This document shows positions 62,701 to 64,000 of a stretch of 64,000 bases of DNA, one piece after another; the stretch's first letter is position 1, and the number at the start of each line of letters is the position of its first letter. The stretch spans positions 62,001 through 126,000 of the forward strand of contig NZ_VBSL01000015.1 in assembly GCF_006149005.1 (NCBI RefSeq). The letters run 5' to 3'. Source of the stretch: Larkinella sp. C7. Lineage in GTDB: Bacteria; Bacteroidota; Bacteroidia; Cytophagales; Spirosomataceae. The notes under the pieces are model-generated. The model saw nothing but the letters and a program-made list of their open reading frames with translations. It ran no database searches and had not been told where the DNA came from. Both the position numbers and the translations under genes were made by a program.

Positions 62701-63130
62701 TGCGGGCAAGAAACTGAACGAAATTCTGGACGAAAAGCAGTTGCAAAGTGCTGTGGTGCAACGGGCGTATACGGGCGAATCGGTGATTTTGCTGAATGAT
62801 GGAAAAGGAAAATTCACCATTCAAGCCCTGCCGAAAGAAGCGCAGTTCTCACCGGTTTGCGGTATTGAAATTACGGATGTCGATGGCGACAAAAAGATGG
62901 ATTTGGTATTAACCGGAAACTTTTACGATGTTTTGCCGGAAATTGGCCGCTATGATGCCAGTTACGGGTTGGTGCTGCTCGGAAAAGGCAACGGCGTTTG
63001 GAAGCCCCTCGACCCGGCGGTTTCCGGCTTCATCGTTCACGGGCAGGTCCGGCAACTCGCGCGGCTGAAACAGGGACAGTTTGTGTTAGGGAAAAATAAG
63101 GATAAAGTGCAAGTCTACAGCCGGAATTGA
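59774..63130 (+). CDS. FG-GAP/VCBS repeat lipoprotein with ASPIC/UnbV domain (CRTAC1-like)
   Basis: A protein of 1118 aa. An upstream TTG (59690) would add 28 residues, but the ATG at 59774 gives a lipoprotein signal (MRYLVFFLIVGFLVGC), so it is chosen. More than ten FG-GAP/VCBS repeats with calcium-loop motifs follow (DVDNDGYPD, DVNGDGWLD, DYDRDGDLD, DLDNDGDLD, DVDDDGDID). An ASPIC/UnbV-type domain is at about 530-615 (NRNAIGARVFLYQKG; GLGTGNVIDSVTVVWPNDR), with a second propeller after it. Such proteins are surface lipoproteins often found behind SusCD pairs in Bacteroidota, and their function is unknown. A paralogue follows after palindrome I. Confidence 0.92.
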   Translation: MRYLVFFLIVGFLVGCGAVDTPSEDRLFEKLSPEITHINFTNSVVDDPEFNIFNYRNFYNGGGVAIGDVDNDGYPDVFLIANMGENRLYLNQGKPGATSLAFEDITAQAGVAGKRAWSTGATFADVNGDGWLDLYVCNAGIRPGDDRGNELFINNGIGKNGTVTFTEKAADYGLNDHGFSTHAAFFDYDRDGDLDMYLLNNSFMPVGKLGYANIRSERDSLGGHKLFRNDGVRFADVSEKAGIYGSLIGFGLGITIGDVNDDNWLDIYISNDFYERDYLYLNNHDGTFRESVKDAMPHLSLSSMGADVADINNDGRLDIFVTDMLPGNDVRLKKNSSFENYDLQEIKLSRDFHYQYMQNMLHLNQGNEPAKTGKTAIPMFSDIARFSGVHATDWSWGALIFDMDNDGRKDIFVANGIAKEVTDQDFIHFLADRENMAQIARQRAFNFKEFLDKAPAEPIPNYAFRNDGNLTFSNQAANWGLGEPNFSNGAAYGDLDNDGDLDLVVNNVNSPVSVFKNLSVENHKSNFLRVKLVGEAKNRNAIGARVFLYQKGQMQVLQQMPNRGFQSSVDLNLLFGLGTGNVIDSVTVVWPNDRMQTLRQPKANQLLTLKQPEATAIWRAKAPSPALFQDITTVSGLDYTHEESPFVDYNRDPLLKQMLSTGGPAMATGDVNGDGLDDVFFGGAFGKPHHLFYQQSNGRFVDKTPAVLRQDLTYEAVDAVFFDADGDKDLDLYVVSGSNEFEAEADELLDRLYLNDGKGGFVRDDRLPNLKASGSCVAAADYDRDGDIDLFVGTRLIPGKYGFNPASYLLTNDGTGNFKNYTRRYLPNADQLGMVTDVTWSDLNGDGYPELIVVGDWMPITVFQNQRGKLATSETPKLADSTTPASGWWNCVKAGDVDDDGDIDLVVGNLGLNSRIKATAKIPAELYTADFDQNGSLEQIINCADETGTLYPMVLKQDLQKEMPSIKKKYLKFTDYAGKKLNEILDEKQLQSAVVQRAYTGESVILLNDGKGKFTIQALPKEAQFSPVCGIEITDVDGDKKMDLVLTGNFYDVLPEIGRYDASYGLVLLGKGNGVWKPLDPAVSGFIVHGQVRQLARLKQGQFVLGKNKDKVQVYSRN

Positions 63131-63206
63131 GCTGATTTGACTGATTAAACGAATTGTTCTTATTCGGTTTTTATCAACTTAATCAGTCAAATCAGCTCAA
63201 TTCCGG
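63121..63206. repeat. Intergenic palindrome I (28-bp perfect stem, left arm in coding sequence)
   Basis: 63121-63148 and 63179-63206 are perfect reverse complements over 28 bp, with a 30-nt loop. The first ten bases of the left arm, CCGGAATTGA, are the last codons and the stop (63128-63130) of the upstream gene, so the right arm repeats coding sequence in reverse. It fills the gap to the next gene at 63222. Confidence 0.93.
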
Positions 63207-63221
63207 TTCAGAAATCAACCT

Positions 63222-64000
63222 ATGAAACGAATTAGTATCTTTTTTGCGGCCGTAACGCTGTTCTTTACGGGCTGTAAACAACTGAATAGTTCTTCCGAAA
63301 AACCGCTGTTTCAGGTGCTGGATTCGACCCGGACGGGCATCGGTTTTGTCAATCAGGTTCGCAATACGGACCAATTCAACATCATCGACTACCTGTATTT
63401 CTACAACGGGGCGGGTGTGGCGGCTGGTGACCTCAACAACGACGGCCTGACCGATTTGTATTTCGTCTCTAATCAGGGAAAAAATACGCTGTACCAGAAT
63501 AAGGGCGGACTAAAATTTGAAAACATTACCGAAAAAGCCGGAGTCGAAGGGTTTTCGGACTGGCAAACCGGCGTAACGATGGCGGATGTCAACGGCGATG
63601 GCTGGCTCGACATTTACGTGTGCGCGGTCGGCAACTTCAAAGGCCTGGAAGGCTCCAATGAGTTGTATATCAATAATCAGGACGGCACCTTTACCGAGAA
63701 AGCCGCCGAATACGGATTAGACTTTACCGGCTTTTCGACCCAGGCGGCTTTCTTCGACTACGACCACGACGGTGATCTGGATCTGTATCTGCTCAACCAC
63801 GCCGTGCATACTTCCCGCAGTTACGACCGCGTCACAGCCCGGAATCTGCGACAAAACGAATCGGGCGATTACCTGTACCGGAACGAATTGATCAGCAACG
63901 GCACGAAAAATCCGAAGGCTCGTTTTACCAACATCAGCGAGCAAGCCGGGATTTTCGGCGCGGCTATGGGCTACGGTTTGGGCATCTCGGTGGCGGATCT
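63222..64000 (+). CDS. Second FG-GAP/VCBS CRTAC1-like lipoprotein, cut by the window end
   Basis: About 259 codons are visible. The signal MKRISIFFAAVTLFFTGC has a lipobox ending at Cys18. The same repeats as in the preceding gene follow in the same order (DLNNDGLTD, DVNGDGWLD, DYDHDGDLD), including the shared start of the domain (FNIIDYLYFYNGAGVAAGDL against FNIFNYRNFYNGGGVAIGDV). It is therefore a tandem paralogue. The C-terminal half, where an ASPIC domain would be expected, is outside the window. Confidence 0.92.
   Translation, partial: MKRISIFFAAVTLFFTGCKQLNSSSEKPLFQVLDSTRTGIGFVNQVRNTDQFNIIDYLYFYNGAGVAAGDLNNDGLTDLYFVSNQGKNTLYQNKGGLKFENITEKAGVEGFSDWQTGVTMADVNGDGWLDIYVCAVGNFKGLEGSNELYINNQDGTFTEKAAEYGLDFTGFSTQAAFFDYDHDGDLDLYLLNHAVHTSRSYDRVTARNLRQNESGDYLYRNELISNGTKNPKARFTNISEQAGIFGAAMGYGLGISVAD

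Overview
The window looks like the chromosome of an environmental Bacteroidota species, most likely Cytophagales (Spirosoma/Larkinella-like). The grounds are three SusC-type receptors and two SusD lipoproteins, a FecR/ECF-sigma regulated uptake operon, a long SecA without the usual zinc-binding tail, Bacteroidota-type promoters (TTG, 19-20 bp, TAnnTTTG) and almost no Shine-Dalgarno sequences. I see no IS element, phage, CRISPR array, tRNA or rRNA. The genus is an inference from style, not from a search.

Layout. 1-12.1 kb (mostly minus): the N-terminal part of a SusC receptor, a GntR/FCD regulator, a secreted alpha/beta hydrolase, then an ECF sigma - FecR - SusC (with STN domain) - SusD operon ending at a clear terminator. 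12.4-18.9 kb (plus): a reductive pyrimidine catabolism operon consisting of an NCS1 permease, dihydropyrimidinase, a beta-ureidopropionase-type amidase, PreT and PreA, which together take uracil or thymine to beta-alanine or its methyl homologue. 19-21.6 kb: a cold-shock protein, a comA-dedA pair and a thioesterase. 21.8-27.7 kb: a divergent iron/siderophore-type locus (PepSY membrane reductase plus two small membrane proteins facing a TonB receptor plus a DUF4374 lipoprotein) around an 80-bp bidirectional promoter. 27.8-32 kb: aldo/keto reductase, and a histidine kinase - receiver - receiver/nucleotide cyclase trio. 32.2-38.6 kb: TetR - TolC - adaptor - RND efflux operon with a promoter overlapped by an operator-like palindrome. 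39-47.6 kb: Crp/Fnr regulator, DUF2141 protein, guaB, a small unknown, secA, a Uma2 nuclease-like protein and an orphan KAS III. 47.7-54.4 kb (minus): M1 peptidase, a GT-C-like membrane protein and a giant FAD/Fe-S oxidase. 55-64 kb (plus): SusC - SusD followed by two tandem FG-GAP/ASPIC (CRTAC1-like) lipoproteins, the second cut by the window end.

The most unusual signal is not a gene. At least eight intergenic gaps (A-E and G-I below, with a smaller related one near 31.98 kb) are filled almost entirely by long, often perfect palindromes. Stems are 15-36 bp and are built from short repeated words that differ from locus to locus. Two of them (28.8 and 45.9 kb) share a 16-bp loop-side sequence, so they descend from one element. 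One (63.1 kb) has an arm that starts inside the upstream coding sequence and copies its last codons. Five lie between co-directional genes, two between convergent genes and one between divergent genes. I read them as one structural family whose two arms are kept identical to each other rather than to other copies. This is an inference that needs a genome-wide check.
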